Assembly: GCA_002350805.1 (NCBI GenBank)
Contig: DEFO01000015.1
Coordinates: forward strand, 1 to 64,000
Origin: Prevotella sp. UBA2850
GTDB lineage: Bacteria > Bacteroidota > Bacteroidia > Bacteroidales > Bacteroidaceae
Reading direction: 5' to 3'
Length of the DNA: 64,000 nucleotides
Below, in pieces: positions 34,637-43,516 of the stretch. Under the pieces are notes generated by a model, which made no database searches, had not been told where the DNA came from, and saw only the letters and a program-made list of their open reading frames with translations. Every line of letters starts with the position of its first letter. Position 1 is the stretch's first letter. A program made the translations under genes and the position numbers.

Positions 34637-36061
34637 ATGAAAAAAACACTTTTACTGATTTCACTCGTCTTCTGCACCCTGCTGACTCAGGCGCAGACGG
34701 GCCGCACCTTTATCGTGAAGAACTCCACCGACGGACTGTCGGAGTTGCATGTATCGCTACCCCGCTTCCCCAGTGGGAAAGCCATCGTGGCCTGTCCGGG
34801 CGGTGCGTATGGTGGACTTTCGTTCGACAAGGAGGGCACCGACTGGGCACCTTTCTTCAATGAGCGCGGCATTGCCTACTGCACCCTGAAATATCGATTG
34901 CCCAACGGTCATCCCGACGTACCCGTCACCGATGCCTGCCATGCCATCAAGCTGGTGCGCGACAGTGCCGAGGCATGGAAAATCAACCCCTACGATGTGG
35001 GCATCATGGGATTCTCGGCAGGTGGCCACTTGGCAGCGACGGTGAGCACACAGGCTCCGTTTGAGTCGCGTCCCGACTTCTCGATACTCTTCTATCCTGT
35101 CATCTCCATCGACGAGCGTCTTGGCCATCAGGGCTCTACGCGCCGTTTCCTGGGCGAGCAGAAGAACGACCCCGTGATGATAAAACGCTATTCGGCCGAG
35201 CGTCATGTCGACCATTTCTCTACCCCACCTGCCCTGTTGCTGCTATCGAACGACGACCGTGTGGTGCCGCCTGTGAGCAATGCCATCGCCTACTATACGG
35301 CCATGAGAAAGGCTGGCAACGAATGCACCATGCATATCTATCCCTCGGGGGACCACGGCTGGGGCTATGCCTCGTGGTTTAAACACCATGAGCAGATGCT
35401 GGCCGACCTCGACTACTGGCTCAAGAACCATCGCGCACAGCCCAAACAAGAGGCTGTGAGGGTGGCCTGTCTGGGTAACAGCATCACCCGCGGCTCGTGC
35501 ATCAACATGGCATCGATTCACGGCTATCCAGCGCAGTTGCAGAAACTGCTGGGCAACAGCTACCGGGTGCGCAACTTCGGAATGCCCGGCTACACCATGC
35601 TCCGCCAAGGCGACTTCCCCTACATGTCGTCCAAGGCCTAGCAGATGGCACTCGATTTCAACCCCAACATCGTGGTGGTGAAGTTCGGCACCAACGACAC
35701 CAAGCCCCACAACTGGGCACATGCCGCCGACTTCGAGCACGACCTGCAACTGATGATTGACACGCTGCAGGCACTGCCCACCCATCCCCGCATCATCCTC
35801 GCCACACCTGTCAAGGCCTTCAAGGAAACCTTTGGCATCAGCGACTCAACGATTGTCAACGGAGTAATCCCTGCTATCAGAAAGGTAGCTAAGAAGAACC
35901 GCCTCGAGGTGCTCGACCTGCATGCGGTCATCACCGACGAGAAACATATCACCGCCGATGGCATCCATCCCAACCAAAACGGTGCTGCCGACATGGCCAA
36001 GGCCGTGGCCGACATCATCACCACGGAACAAAAGGAGCCAAAGAAGAAAAACAATAAATAA
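34637..36061 (+). pseudogene. two-domain esterase (alpha/beta hydrolase plus SGNH) interrupted by in-frame TAG
   Basis: One continuous frame encodes a signal peptide, an alpha/beta-hydrolase domain (oxyanion region ACPGGAYGGL, nucleophile elbow GFSAGG with Ser127, acid in LLLLSNDDRVV, His in PSGDHGWGY) and an SGNH/GDSL domain (block I CLGNSITRGS, block III VVVKFGTNDTKPHNW, block V ITADGIHPNQ). A TAG at 35639-35641 breaks it between SGNH blocks I and III, at SSKA*QMALDFNPN. Family members normally have Tyr there (family knowledge), so a single TAC/TAT to TAG change would explain it. Without readthrough only the first esterase is made, with a truncated tail. The start at 34637 is chosen for the aagga at 34621-34625. 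Probable role: deacetylation of the polysaccharide. Confidence 0.75.
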
Positions 36062-36080
36062 CATTATCAACGAATGCCTT

Positions 36081-38840
36081 ATGAAGAAATGCAGTCTCAT
36101 CATCATCATGCTCTGCTCTCTACTGCTGCAGGCAAAGACTACAGAGCATCCGACAACAGGCTGCTATTGGGAGTGGATGAATGGTAATATCTCGCGTGAG
36201 GGTATTACTAAGGATTTGGAATATATGAAAGCCGCAGGTATTGAGTCCGCTTTCATTTTCGACACATGGGTTGGTGTGGAACGAGGTCCCGTTGATTATG
36301 CGTCAAGGGAGTGGGTGGAATGTGTAAAGCATGCATGTAAAGAAGCTAAGCGACTAGGTATCATACTAGGTATCCATATTGCCCCAGGCTACACCGCTAT
36401 GGGGGGACCGTGGGTAAAGCCAGAGGAATCGATGAAGCAACTGACATGGAGCGTGTCGTCGAAGAAGAATCCACCTATACCCAAACATAAAATGGGGTTT
36501 TACCGCGACATTAAAACTTTCCGCACCACAAGCGACGACGAGATGCACGACATCAAGCGACGACTGGAAAAGGATGAGAGCATCACTGTTTCCTTACAAA
36601 AGGAAAAAACTGTTGTTGGCTTCAACCTCTGGCGTGGTGAGCGCGAACAACCCCTTGACCCCTTCGATGGTCCACGCGACTACGCACCAAAACTGAAGGT
36701 AGAGGTGAGTAGTAACTGCAAAATCTGGAAGGAAATGGGAACAGCCTCAGGTCAGCAGTTGAAGGCGCACGACATTCCTATCTATTTTAAATGCGAACAG
36801 ACACGATGCCGTTATGTCAGACTGACCAGCAACCGTGGTACAAACCTTGACCGCATCGAGATACTGACGGCTCCAGGCTCTGGAGTCACCTACCGCCGTG
36901 TTGGATATACTACTAATGGCCAACAGGTAACTGCAGCCTGTGAGAGCGGAATTGGCCTGGAGGTTGACAAACTCTCTCACCATGGTGTTGATCTATATTT
37001 CGAACGTTTCCTTGGTCCATTACTGGATGAGTTACGTGAGTATTGTGGCTCAACATTACGGTGGATGTTAATCGACAGTTGGGAGGCAGGTCGTCAGGAC
37101 TATACAGAACACCTGGGAGCCGAGTACATCACAACAGGCGAAGGTCGAGACTATCTGACAGGTGGGCTGGGGAAAGGTAATAAGACCAAGGAACGCCTTT
37201 TTATGCAGGAGTTCCTTATACCTTTGAAAGAAAAACTACACAGTTATGGCTTACTACTGGCTGGTGAACCGTATGGAAACGGTGATTTTGACCGCCGTGA
37301 ATACGGCTGGGCATTCGACCTTCCCATAAGTGAATACTGGGCTCGATGCCATTACGGCAGCATTGAGCGGCCGCGTTTCGTATCGCGCTATGGCCATACT
37401 GAAGGGCGGCCAATTATTGGCTGTGAGTTTGGTACCGCCTACCCTGGTGATGCTGATATCCCCGCTACACTCTCTAGCTTCCGCCAGGACATTGAACAAG
37501 TGGTGGATGCCGGTGTCAATTTCTTTGTACTCCATTGCATAGCCCACCAGGACTGCGAGGACCGCCCGCGGACGATGGGTCCCTTCGGCACACGTTTTGA
37601 CCGTATGCACGCCAATGTTGATTCGGTGAAAGCTGTCACCGACTATATCCGTGAATGCGTCGCCTTGCAGGAAAAGCGTGTCACATGGGACTATCAGACG
37701 GGCAAGGAGGGTCGAAGAGCCTACCTGCGTCTGCCACGAGGACATCAAGAAGTACAGGCGGTGCTTTATTGTCACCAGAATATGACAGAGGAAGTGCTGT
37801 TCCGCAGCCGCTCGTTTACTCACAAGATGGACTCACTGGGTGTGGCTATGGCTTTCATTCAACAGGGCTCACAGAACTGGGACACCAGTGTAAAAGACGA
37901 AGAGGGCCTCAACTGCCAGCAGCGTTTCGAACAGATAATGAGTGATTTTGCCCGCGGCACCGAGCATCCCGAACTGGCCACCAGCCCCATCATCCCTTTT
38001 GGTCACTCGGCACAAGCCACCTTCCCTTGGAACTTTGCCGCCTGGAACCCCAAGCGCACGCTCTGCGTCATCTCCTACCACGGCGACGCACCCCGTACCA
38101 ACCTCTGTGGCTACGGCCGTGCCAATGTGGAATGGGGCCGCACCCGCAACATTGACAGCATACCGGGCCTTATGATCGAAGGCGAGTACGAATGGTGGGA
38201 AGCCCGTGTGCGACCTGCCTTGGCCTTTCGTATGATGTATCCCGACAGTCGCATCTCGTTTCTCTGTGATGCCGGACGAGGGCATTTTGACCTCTGTGAG
38301 GCTACACAGGACTATATGGCGCGCTTCATTGCCAAGACCCTCGACGACCCGCGCCCCAAGAATGGTGTCTACTACTCGCGCTGGCTGGAAGACGGCACGG
38401 TGAGCGACGACCCGCACGACCAGTTCTGGTATCAGGACGACGAGATGGTCAGCATGACGCGAGCCCGCTATGCCGAAACCCGCGGCAAACAGATACAGTA
38501 TCTCTCGGCCCGGCTCAACGGCAATATGATTCACTACGATGCCAACAGCCATATTAAACTGAAGGCGAATGTGAGTAGCGACGAGTTCACCATTGAGCCT
38601 GTCTTCGTTGACAGCACCCGCAATGTCTGCTCCAAACAACATGCCTCCGTTCGCCCGCGAGCGGTGCTCATATCCGGTGCAGCCATCCAGACAGGAGAAT
38701 ACACTTTCCGCTACGATCCCCATTATTTCGGCTTCGACCCCAAACGACTCTGGGACGGTATCACCATCTGTATCGAGGCCGACGGCGACAACACCTACAA
38801 GCCTGCCGTGCAGGAACTGAACATTCAAATCAAGCGATAA
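36081..38840 (+). CDS. chimera: GH106-like N-terminal half joined to complete alpha/beta-hydrolase esterase
   Basis: This secreted 919-residue protein starts at 36081, 19 nt after the esterase gene. Residues ~20-525 match the N-terminal catalytic part of GH106 alpha-L-rhamnosidases: CYWEWMNGNISREGITKDLE, AFIFDTW, MGPFGTRFDRMHANVDSVKA. The usual remainder of GH106 (several hundred residues) is missing. Just after the helix TDYIRECVALQEKRV (about residue 530) begins a complete alpha/beta hydrolase with LYCHQNMTEEVLF, nucleophile elbow FGHSAQ (Ser643) and catalytic His in DAGRGHFD. The first ~450 codons are clearly AT-richer (about 42-48% GC in sampled lines) than the rest (about 60-67%). Whether it still removes rhamnose is doubtful; the esterase half looks intact. 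Confidence 0.75.
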   Translation: MKKCSLIIIMLCSLLLQAKTTEHPTTGCYWEWMNGNISREGITKDLEYMKAAGIESAFIFDTWVGVERGPVDYASREWVECVKHACKEAKRLGIILGIHIAPGYTAMGGPWVKPEESMKQLTWSVSSKKNPPIPKHKMGFYRDIKTFRTTSDDEMHDIKRRLEKDESITVSLQKEKTVVGFNLWRGEREQPLDPFDGPRDYAPKLKVEVSSNCKIWKEMGTASGQQLKAHDIPIYFKCEQTRCRYVRLTSNRGTNLDRIEILTAPGSGVTYRRVGYTTNGQQVTAACESGIGLEVDKLSHHGVDLYFERFLGPLLDELREYCGSTLRWMLIDSWEAGRQDYTEHLGAEYITTGEGRDYLTGGLGKGNKTKERLFMQEFLIPLKEKLHSYGLLLAGEPYGNGDFDRREYGWAFDLPISEYWARCHYGSIERPRFVSRYGHTEGRPIIGCEFGTAYPGDADIPATLSSFRQDIEQVVDAGVNFFVLHCIAHQDCEDRPRTMGPFGTRFDRMHANVDSVKAVTDYIRECVALQEKRVTWDYQTGKEGRRAYLRLPRGHQEVQAVLYCHQNMTEEVLFRSRSFTHKMDSLGVAMAFIQQGSQNWDTSVKDEEGLNCQQRFEQIMSDFARGTEHPELATSPIIPFGHSAQATFPWNFAAWNPKRTLCVISYHGDAPRTNLCGYGRANVEWGRTRNIDSIPGLMIEGEYEWWEARVRPALAFRMMYPDSRISFLCDAGRGHFDLCEATQDYMARFIAKTLDDPRPKNGVYYSRWLEDGTVSDDPHDQFWYQDDEMVSMTRARYAETRGKQIQYLSARLNGNMIHYDANSHIKLKANVSSDEFTIEPVFVDSTRNVCSKQHASVRPRAVLISGAAIQTGEYTFRYDPHYFGFDPKRLWDGITICIEADGDNTYKPAVQELNIQIKR

Positions 38841-38848
38841 AAAACAGT

Positions 38849-40627
38849 ATGAGAAAACTCTTGTGTGTACTTGCACTCACCTTCTTGTGCACAGCCCTTC
38901 ATGCCCAGCCCGTATGCCGTCCTTTTCAGTTGACCGACGTACGCCTGTTACCCTCCCGTTTCCAACGCAACATGCAACGCGACTCAGCATGGATTGCCTC
39001 CATACCCGTCAACTCCCTACTCCATTCGTTCCGCAACACGGCGGGTGTGTTCTCCAGCCGTGAGGGAGGCTATATGACCATGCAGCACCTGGCCGGATGG
39101 GAGTCGATGGACTGCGACCTGCGGGGCCACGTCACCGGTCATCTGCTCTCGGCCATGGCCTATCTGCAGATGCGCCAGAAGGCCGATTCGCTGGTGCAGG
39201 GACTCGCCGAGGTTCAGCGGCAGTACGGCACAGGCTACCTCTCGGCATTCGGTGAGGGACTCATCGACCGCAACATCGCCGGCAAGAGTGTGTGGGCTCC
39301 CTTCTACACGCTGCACAAGATACTGCAAGGACTCATCAACCAATACACACTCTGTGGCAATAAAACCGCGCTTGAGGTGGCCAGTGGCATGGGCTATTGG
39401 GCCTACAACAAACTGAAGCCGCTCACCGAGGATGAGCGCACCCGCATGCTGCGCAATGAGTTTGGCGGCTTCAACGAGGCGATGTATAACCTCTATGCCA
39501 TCACCCACGACGAGCGTCACCTCTGGGTGGCCCGTTTCTTCTACCACAACGACAAGATTGACCCGCTGAAGCAGGGCAACAACGACCTGGGTACCTATCA
39601 TGCCAACACATTCATTCCCAAGCTGCTGGGCGAGTGCCGCAACTACGAGTTGTTCGGCGATGAGGACAGCCGGCGGGCAGCCACCCTATTGTTCAACACA
39701 CTGGTCAACGATCATGCCTTCATCACAGGCGAGGTGTCGGACAAAGAGCACCTCTTCAAACCCGGAACACACGCTGATCACCTCACCGGCTACGACGGAG
39801 AGAACTGCTGCACCTACAACCTGCTGAAGCTGGCAGGCCGTCTGTTCTCCTACCAGCCCGATGCGAAAATTGCCGACTACTACGAGCGGGCCCTCTACAA
39901 CCATATCCTCGGTCAGCAAGACACGCTCACCTCGATGGTCTGCTACTTCACACCTCTCATGACGGGTGCCTACCGTCTCTACTCCACGCGTGACAGCTCG
40001 TTCTGGTGTTGTGTGGGCAGTGGCTTTGAGAGCCACGCCAAGTATCAGGCTGATATCTACTACCACACAGACAATCAACTCTACGTCAACCTCTTCATTC
40101 CTTCTGAACTGAATTGGAACGGTGTCACCATCCGCCAGCAGACCCGTTTCCCCGAAGAGAATAAGACAATCATCACCGCCTCGGCAAAGACCAACATGAA
40201 GGTGCGCTTTCCCTACTGGGCCACTTACATGAAGGTGAACGGCCGACGCGTTAAGGCCGGTGCCGACGGATATGTCAGCATCCGGAATGTGCGGCGGTTG
40301 ACGGTAGAATTCGGTATGTCGCTCCGTGAGGAGAAACTTCCTATCGCTCCTCAGCCAACAACCAGTACTACAACTGCCCGTCAGCGTGTGGCCCTCATGT
40401 ACGGTCCCATTGTGATGGGAGGCCGTCTGGCCACGGTAGAGCACCCCTTCAGCAATCCCCGACACTATAACGATTACTACACTTTCGACTATGGACGACA
40501 TGCCGACATCACGCTGAAGGATGTCCACCATCTGGGTGGTCTGCATTTCCAGACAGCCGACGGTATCAGCATTGAGCCCTTCTACGACCTGCAACACTGC
40601 CGCTATGTAGTGTATTGGGGGAAATGA
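38849..40627 (+). CDS. DUF1680 beta-L-arabinofuranosidase-like enzyme (GH127/GH146 type)
   Basis: This secreted 592-residue protein has a signal peptide (MRKLLCVLALTFLCTALHAQ) and an alpha6/alpha6-barrel DUF1680 domain. Family markers include GWESMDCDLRGHVTGHLLSA, FYTLHKILQGL, GENCCTYNLLKLAGRLF (Glu plus Cys pair) and SSFWCCVGSGFESHAKY, which supply the metal-binding cysteines. The cysteine pattern differs from that of the GH127 gene at 13245, so the two probably belong to different subfamilies. It follows the chimera gene by 8 nt. Expected to remove beta-L-arabinofuranose, a sugar found in pectic side chains and plant glycoproteins (family knowledge). Confidence 0.86.
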   Translation: MRKLLCVLALTFLCTALHAQPVCRPFQLTDVRLLPSRFQRNMQRDSAWIASIPVNSLLHSFRNTAGVFSSREGGYMTMQHLAGWESMDCDLRGHVTGHLLSAMAYLQMRQKADSLVQGLAEVQRQYGTGYLSAFGEGLIDRNIAGKSVWAPFYTLHKILQGLINQYTLCGNKTALEVASGMGYWAYNKLKPLTEDERTRMLRNEFGGFNEAMYNLYAITHDERHLWVARFFYHNDKIDPLKQGNNDLGTYHANTFIPKLLGECRNYELFGDEDSRRAATLLFNTLVNDHAFITGEVSDKEHLFKPGTHADHLTGYDGENCCTYNLLKLAGRLFSYQPDAKIADYYERALYNHILGQQDTLTSMVCYFTPLMTGAYRLYSTRDSSFWCCVGSGFESHAKYQADIYYHTDNQLYVNLFIPSELNWNGVTIRQQTRFPEENKTIITASAKTNMKVRFPYWATYMKVNGRRVKAGADGYVSIRNVRRLTVEFGMSLREEKLPIAPQPTTSTTTARQRVALMYGPIVMGGRLATVEHPFSNPRHYNDYYTFDYGRHADITLKDVHHLGGLHFQTADGISIEPFYDLQHCRYVVYWGK

Positions 40628-40661
40628 GAAGTATAGGAGATTAGGAGTGGCCCCCCGCCAA

Positions 40662-40677
40662 CTCCCCCGAGGGGGAG
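40662..40677. repeat. short GC-rich palindrome related to the one at 18108
   Basis: ctccccc (40662-40668) pairs with gggggag (40671-40677). The flanks read ccaa and ggtgcc, similar to the element at 18108-18134. It lies 34 nt after the GH127/146 stop. Confidence 0.55.
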
Positions 40678-40720
40678 GGTGCCTGCCGGCTTGAGAGCAA
40701 TACAAAAGGTAAACATACCT

Positions 40721-40769
40721 CTCAGCACTCAGTTCTCAGCACTCAGTTCTCAGCTCTCAGCTCTCAACT
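40721..40769. repeat. seven tandem heptamers upstream of GH31
   Basis: Units ctcagca, ctcagtt, ctcagca, ctcagtt, ctcagct, ctcagct, ctcaact are contiguous and are followed by degenerate copies to about 40800. Confidence 0.9.
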
Positions 40770-40879
40770 CTTTCAGTTCTCATGCTGAGTCTACTGAGAA
40801 AATTCCTGATTTTGTTGCAAGTTCAGAAAAATATGCCTATCTTCGCCTGCTGAAACAAAACAACAAACAACACAATCCT

Positions 40880-43294
40880 ATGAAACATCGCAAGCTTTTC
40901 CTTTTCGCCATCTGCCTCACCATCTGCACTATGGGATGGGCAGCAAAAAAGAAAGACATCCGCACCGAGACTCAGGTGGTCAGTGGCGTCACCATCCGCC
41001 TAACCTATCTCTCCGACGACATCATCCGCGTGGTAAAATATCCGGGCACAGGAGCCATGCCCGACAAGAAGAGCTATTCGGTACTGCTCCCTGAGACCAA
41101 TGTCGACAACCCATGCGTCAAGGCTTCCATCGACCCACAGACGGGTTGTGTCACTTTCTGCGACCTAGAAGGTTCTGTGCTGCTCAGAGAGTCCGGTACA
41201 CCTACCCTCCAGCAGCGCCTCAACGCACCTGATGCCGACAAGCTACGCATCGGACAGCGGTGGACCCTGACCGAGGACGAGGACATCTACGGACTGGGGC
41301 AGCTGCGCGACGAGGCCATGAGCTGGCGAGGACGCGATATGGAACTGTGGAACCACAATACTTACATAGCCATCCCCTACGTCACCAGCAGCCGCGGCTA
41401 CGGTCTTTACTGGGACAACGCGGGCAAGAGCCGTTTCACCGACTCTGCCGAGGGCATGCAGTTCACTTCAGAGGTGGCTCCCTGCATCGACTATTACTTC
41501 ATCTATCGCGACGGGACACAAGACGGTGTCATGGCCGCTGTACGCCGGCTGACAGGACAGGCCACCATGTTTCCGCTCTGGACCATGGGCCATTGGCAGT
41601 GTCGCGAACGCTATAAGACCAGCGACGAGCTGGCATCGGTGCTCGACCGCTACCGTCAGCTGCAGATACCCCTCGACGGCATCGTGCAGGACTGGCAGTA
41701 CTGGGGCTGCGACAGCAACTGGAATGCCATGCGCTTCCAGAATCCATATTATATCAATAAGGTGGGCGACCCCGCCTGGGAGAAATATCTGCCCAACGAC
41801 TTGAAAAACCTACCAGTGAAGGAGCCTCGTCTGAAGAGTCCCCAGCAGATGGTCGACTATGTGCACCAGAACAATGCCCACCTCATGATCAGCATCTGGG
41901 CCAGCTTCGGACCGTGGACACAGCCTTACAAAGAACTGAAGAAGATAGGTGCGCTGCTGCCCTTCGACACTTGGCCGCGACAGAAAGGTGTACTGCCTTA
42001 TGACCCCTTCAACCCGAAGGCCCGCGACATCTATTGGAAATACCTCTCACACCTCTATCAGATGGGATTTGACGCCTGGTGGACCGACTCCACTGAGCCC
42101 GACCACTTCGAAGAGACGGCAGAGACCGACAGCTACCCAACCTACGACGGCTCATGGCTGTCGGTGAAGAATGCCTTCCCGCTGATGACCAACCGAGGCA
42201 TCTACGAGCACCAACGGCGGACAAAAGGTAATACTAAACGCTCGGTACAGATGACCCGCAGCGGTTCCTTCGGCTTGCAGCACTATGGCACCTTCTCATG
42301 GAGCGGCGACGTTGTGGCCTCGTGGAAGGAGATGAAAAACCAAATACCCTCGGGACTCAACTTCACGCTCTGTGGTATCCCCTTCTGGAATACCGACCTG
42401 GGCGGTTTTTTCTACTGGGAATACGAGCAAAGTCCCATGAACCCCGCCATTCAGGAACTGCAGACACGCTGGATGCAGTGGGGCACTTTCATGCCACTCA
42501 TGCGCAACCACTGCTCCAGTCCTATGATCAACGAAATCTACGAGTTCGGCGAGAAGGGCCACTGGGCCTACGATGCCATGGTCGATGCCGTACGCCTGCG
42601 CTACCGTCTGTTGCCCTACATCTACTCCATGGCAGGCGAGGTGGTGCAACACAGTGGTATGATGATGCGCCCGCTGGTGATGGACTTTGCCCACGACAAG
42701 ACAGCCCGCCGCCTGAACGACGAATATATGTTCGGCCATGCCCTGCTTGTCAAGCCCGTCACCGACCCGCTCTACACTTGGAAAGACGACCGTAAGCAGG
42801 GCCACGAAATCTACCCGGACATCCGTAAGGCCGCAGCCCCCGTGAGTGTCTACTTGCCCGCCGGCGCACAATGGTACGACTTTTTCACCGGTGAGCGCCA
42901 CGAGGGCGGCCGCACCCTTCTGCGCCCCACACCCATTACCGACATGCCCGTCTACGTCCGTGCCGGCAGCATCCTGCCCTTTGGCCCTGATGTGCAGTAT
43001 AGCAGTGAGCGCCCATGGGACGACCTCGAAATACGCATCTATCCCGGAGCCGACGCTACCTTCACCCTCTACGAGGACGAGGACGACAACTACAACTACG
43101 AGCGCGGCCAGTTCACCGAGATAACATTCCACTGGAACGACACCGCTCGCACCCTCACCATCGGCCAGCGCCGAGGCCAGTACAAAGGCATGTTGCAGCA
43201 GCGCCAGTTCCGCATCGTGGTTGCCGGACAGCAGGACAAACCTGCAAAAGTCATCAACTACGATGGGAAAAACGTAGATATCAGCGGACTATAA
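40880..43294 (+). CDS. GH31 family glycoside hydrolase
   Basis: This secreted 804-residue protein starts at 40880 with signal peptide MKHRKLFLFAICLTICTMGWA. The N-terminal galactose-mutarotase-like sandwich contains DIYGLGQLRDEAMSWRGRDM; the barrel has LWTMGHWQCRERYKTSDELA, DAWWTDSTEPDHFEET with nucleophile Asp403, and RSGSFGLQHYGTFSWSGDV. A proximal C-terminal sandwich with TFTLYEDEDDNYNYERGQF follows. GH31 includes alpha-glucosidases, alpha-xylosidases and alpha-galactosidases (family knowledge); the WTDSTEP form is frequent in xylosidase-like members, so alpha-xylosidase is a fair guess only. The upstream extension of the frame is rejected because it runs through repeats. Confidence 0.88.
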   Translation: MKHRKLFLFAICLTICTMGWAAKKKDIRTETQVVSGVTIRLTYLSDDIIRVVKYPGTGAMPDKKSYSVLLPETNVDNPCVKASIDPQTGCVTFCDLEGSVLLRESGTPTLQQRLNAPDADKLRIGQRWTLTEDEDIYGLGQLRDEAMSWRGRDMELWNHNTYIAIPYVTSSRGYGLYWDNAGKSRFTDSAEGMQFTSEVAPCIDYYFIYRDGTQDGVMAAVRRLTGQATMFPLWTMGHWQCRERYKTSDELASVLDRYRQLQIPLDGIVQDWQYWGCDSNWNAMRFQNPYYINKVGDPAWEKYLPNDLKNLPVKEPRLKSPQQMVDYVHQNNAHLMISIWASFGPWTQPYKELKKIGALLPFDTWPRQKGVLPYDPFNPKARDIYWKYLSHLYQMGFDAWWTDSTEPDHFEETAETDSYPTYDGSWLSVKNAFPLMTNRGIYEHQRRTKGNTKRSVQMTRSGSFGLQHYGTFSWSGDVVASWKEMKNQIPSGLNFTLCGIPFWNTDLGGFFYWEYEQSPMNPAIQELQTRWMQWGTFMPLMRNHCSSPMINEIYEFGEKGHWAYDAMVDAVRLRYRLLPYIYSMAGEVVQHSGMMMRPLVMDFAHDKTARRLNDEYMFGHALLVKPVTDPLYTWKDDRKQGHEIYPDIRKAAAPVSVYLPAGAQWYDFFTGERHEGGRTLLRPTPITDMPVYVRAGSILPFGPDVQYSSERPWDDLEIRIYPGADATFTLYEDEDDNYNYERGQFTEITFHWNDTARTLTIGQRRGQYKGMLQQRQFRIVVAGQQDKPAKVINYDGKNVDISGL

Positions 43295-43303
43295 TACGAT
43301 TTG

Positions 43304-43387
43304 CTTTCAATTGAAAGTGTTTCAATGACAGGAACAGAGTGTCTTCATGCCTGAAACGTTGTGTTTTTGTGCCTGAGACACTCTGTT
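43304..43387 (+). terminator. hairpins after GH31
   Basis: A 14-bp perfect palindrome ctttcaattgaaag (43304-43317) is followed by a 12-bp stem (aacagagtgtct at 43333-43344 with its complement at 43376-43387), a 31-nt loop holding two tgcctga(a/g)ac words, and a short T-run. It is a probable terminator or processing site within the cluster. Confidence 0.5.
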
Positions 43388-43516
43388 TTTATGTCTGAAA
43401 CGAACGAGAGATGTCAGGCTGCGTAGTTTTCCTGTCTCATTCGTATTCTTATAAACGTGACACTCCCAATCTGGAGCGTCTGTATCATCCGAAGAATCAT
43501 TAAAACAAATAAGAAT

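Noticed and set aside
35641..35641. Genome-wide use of TAG as a sense codon
   Set aside because: Other intact genes in the window end in TAG at the expected length (1814, 27003, 34571), so only this site is affected.
35645..36061. Independent SGNH esterase gene
   Set aside because: The frame lacks block I and a signal peptide and is in phase with the upstream gene; it is the broken 3' part of that gene.
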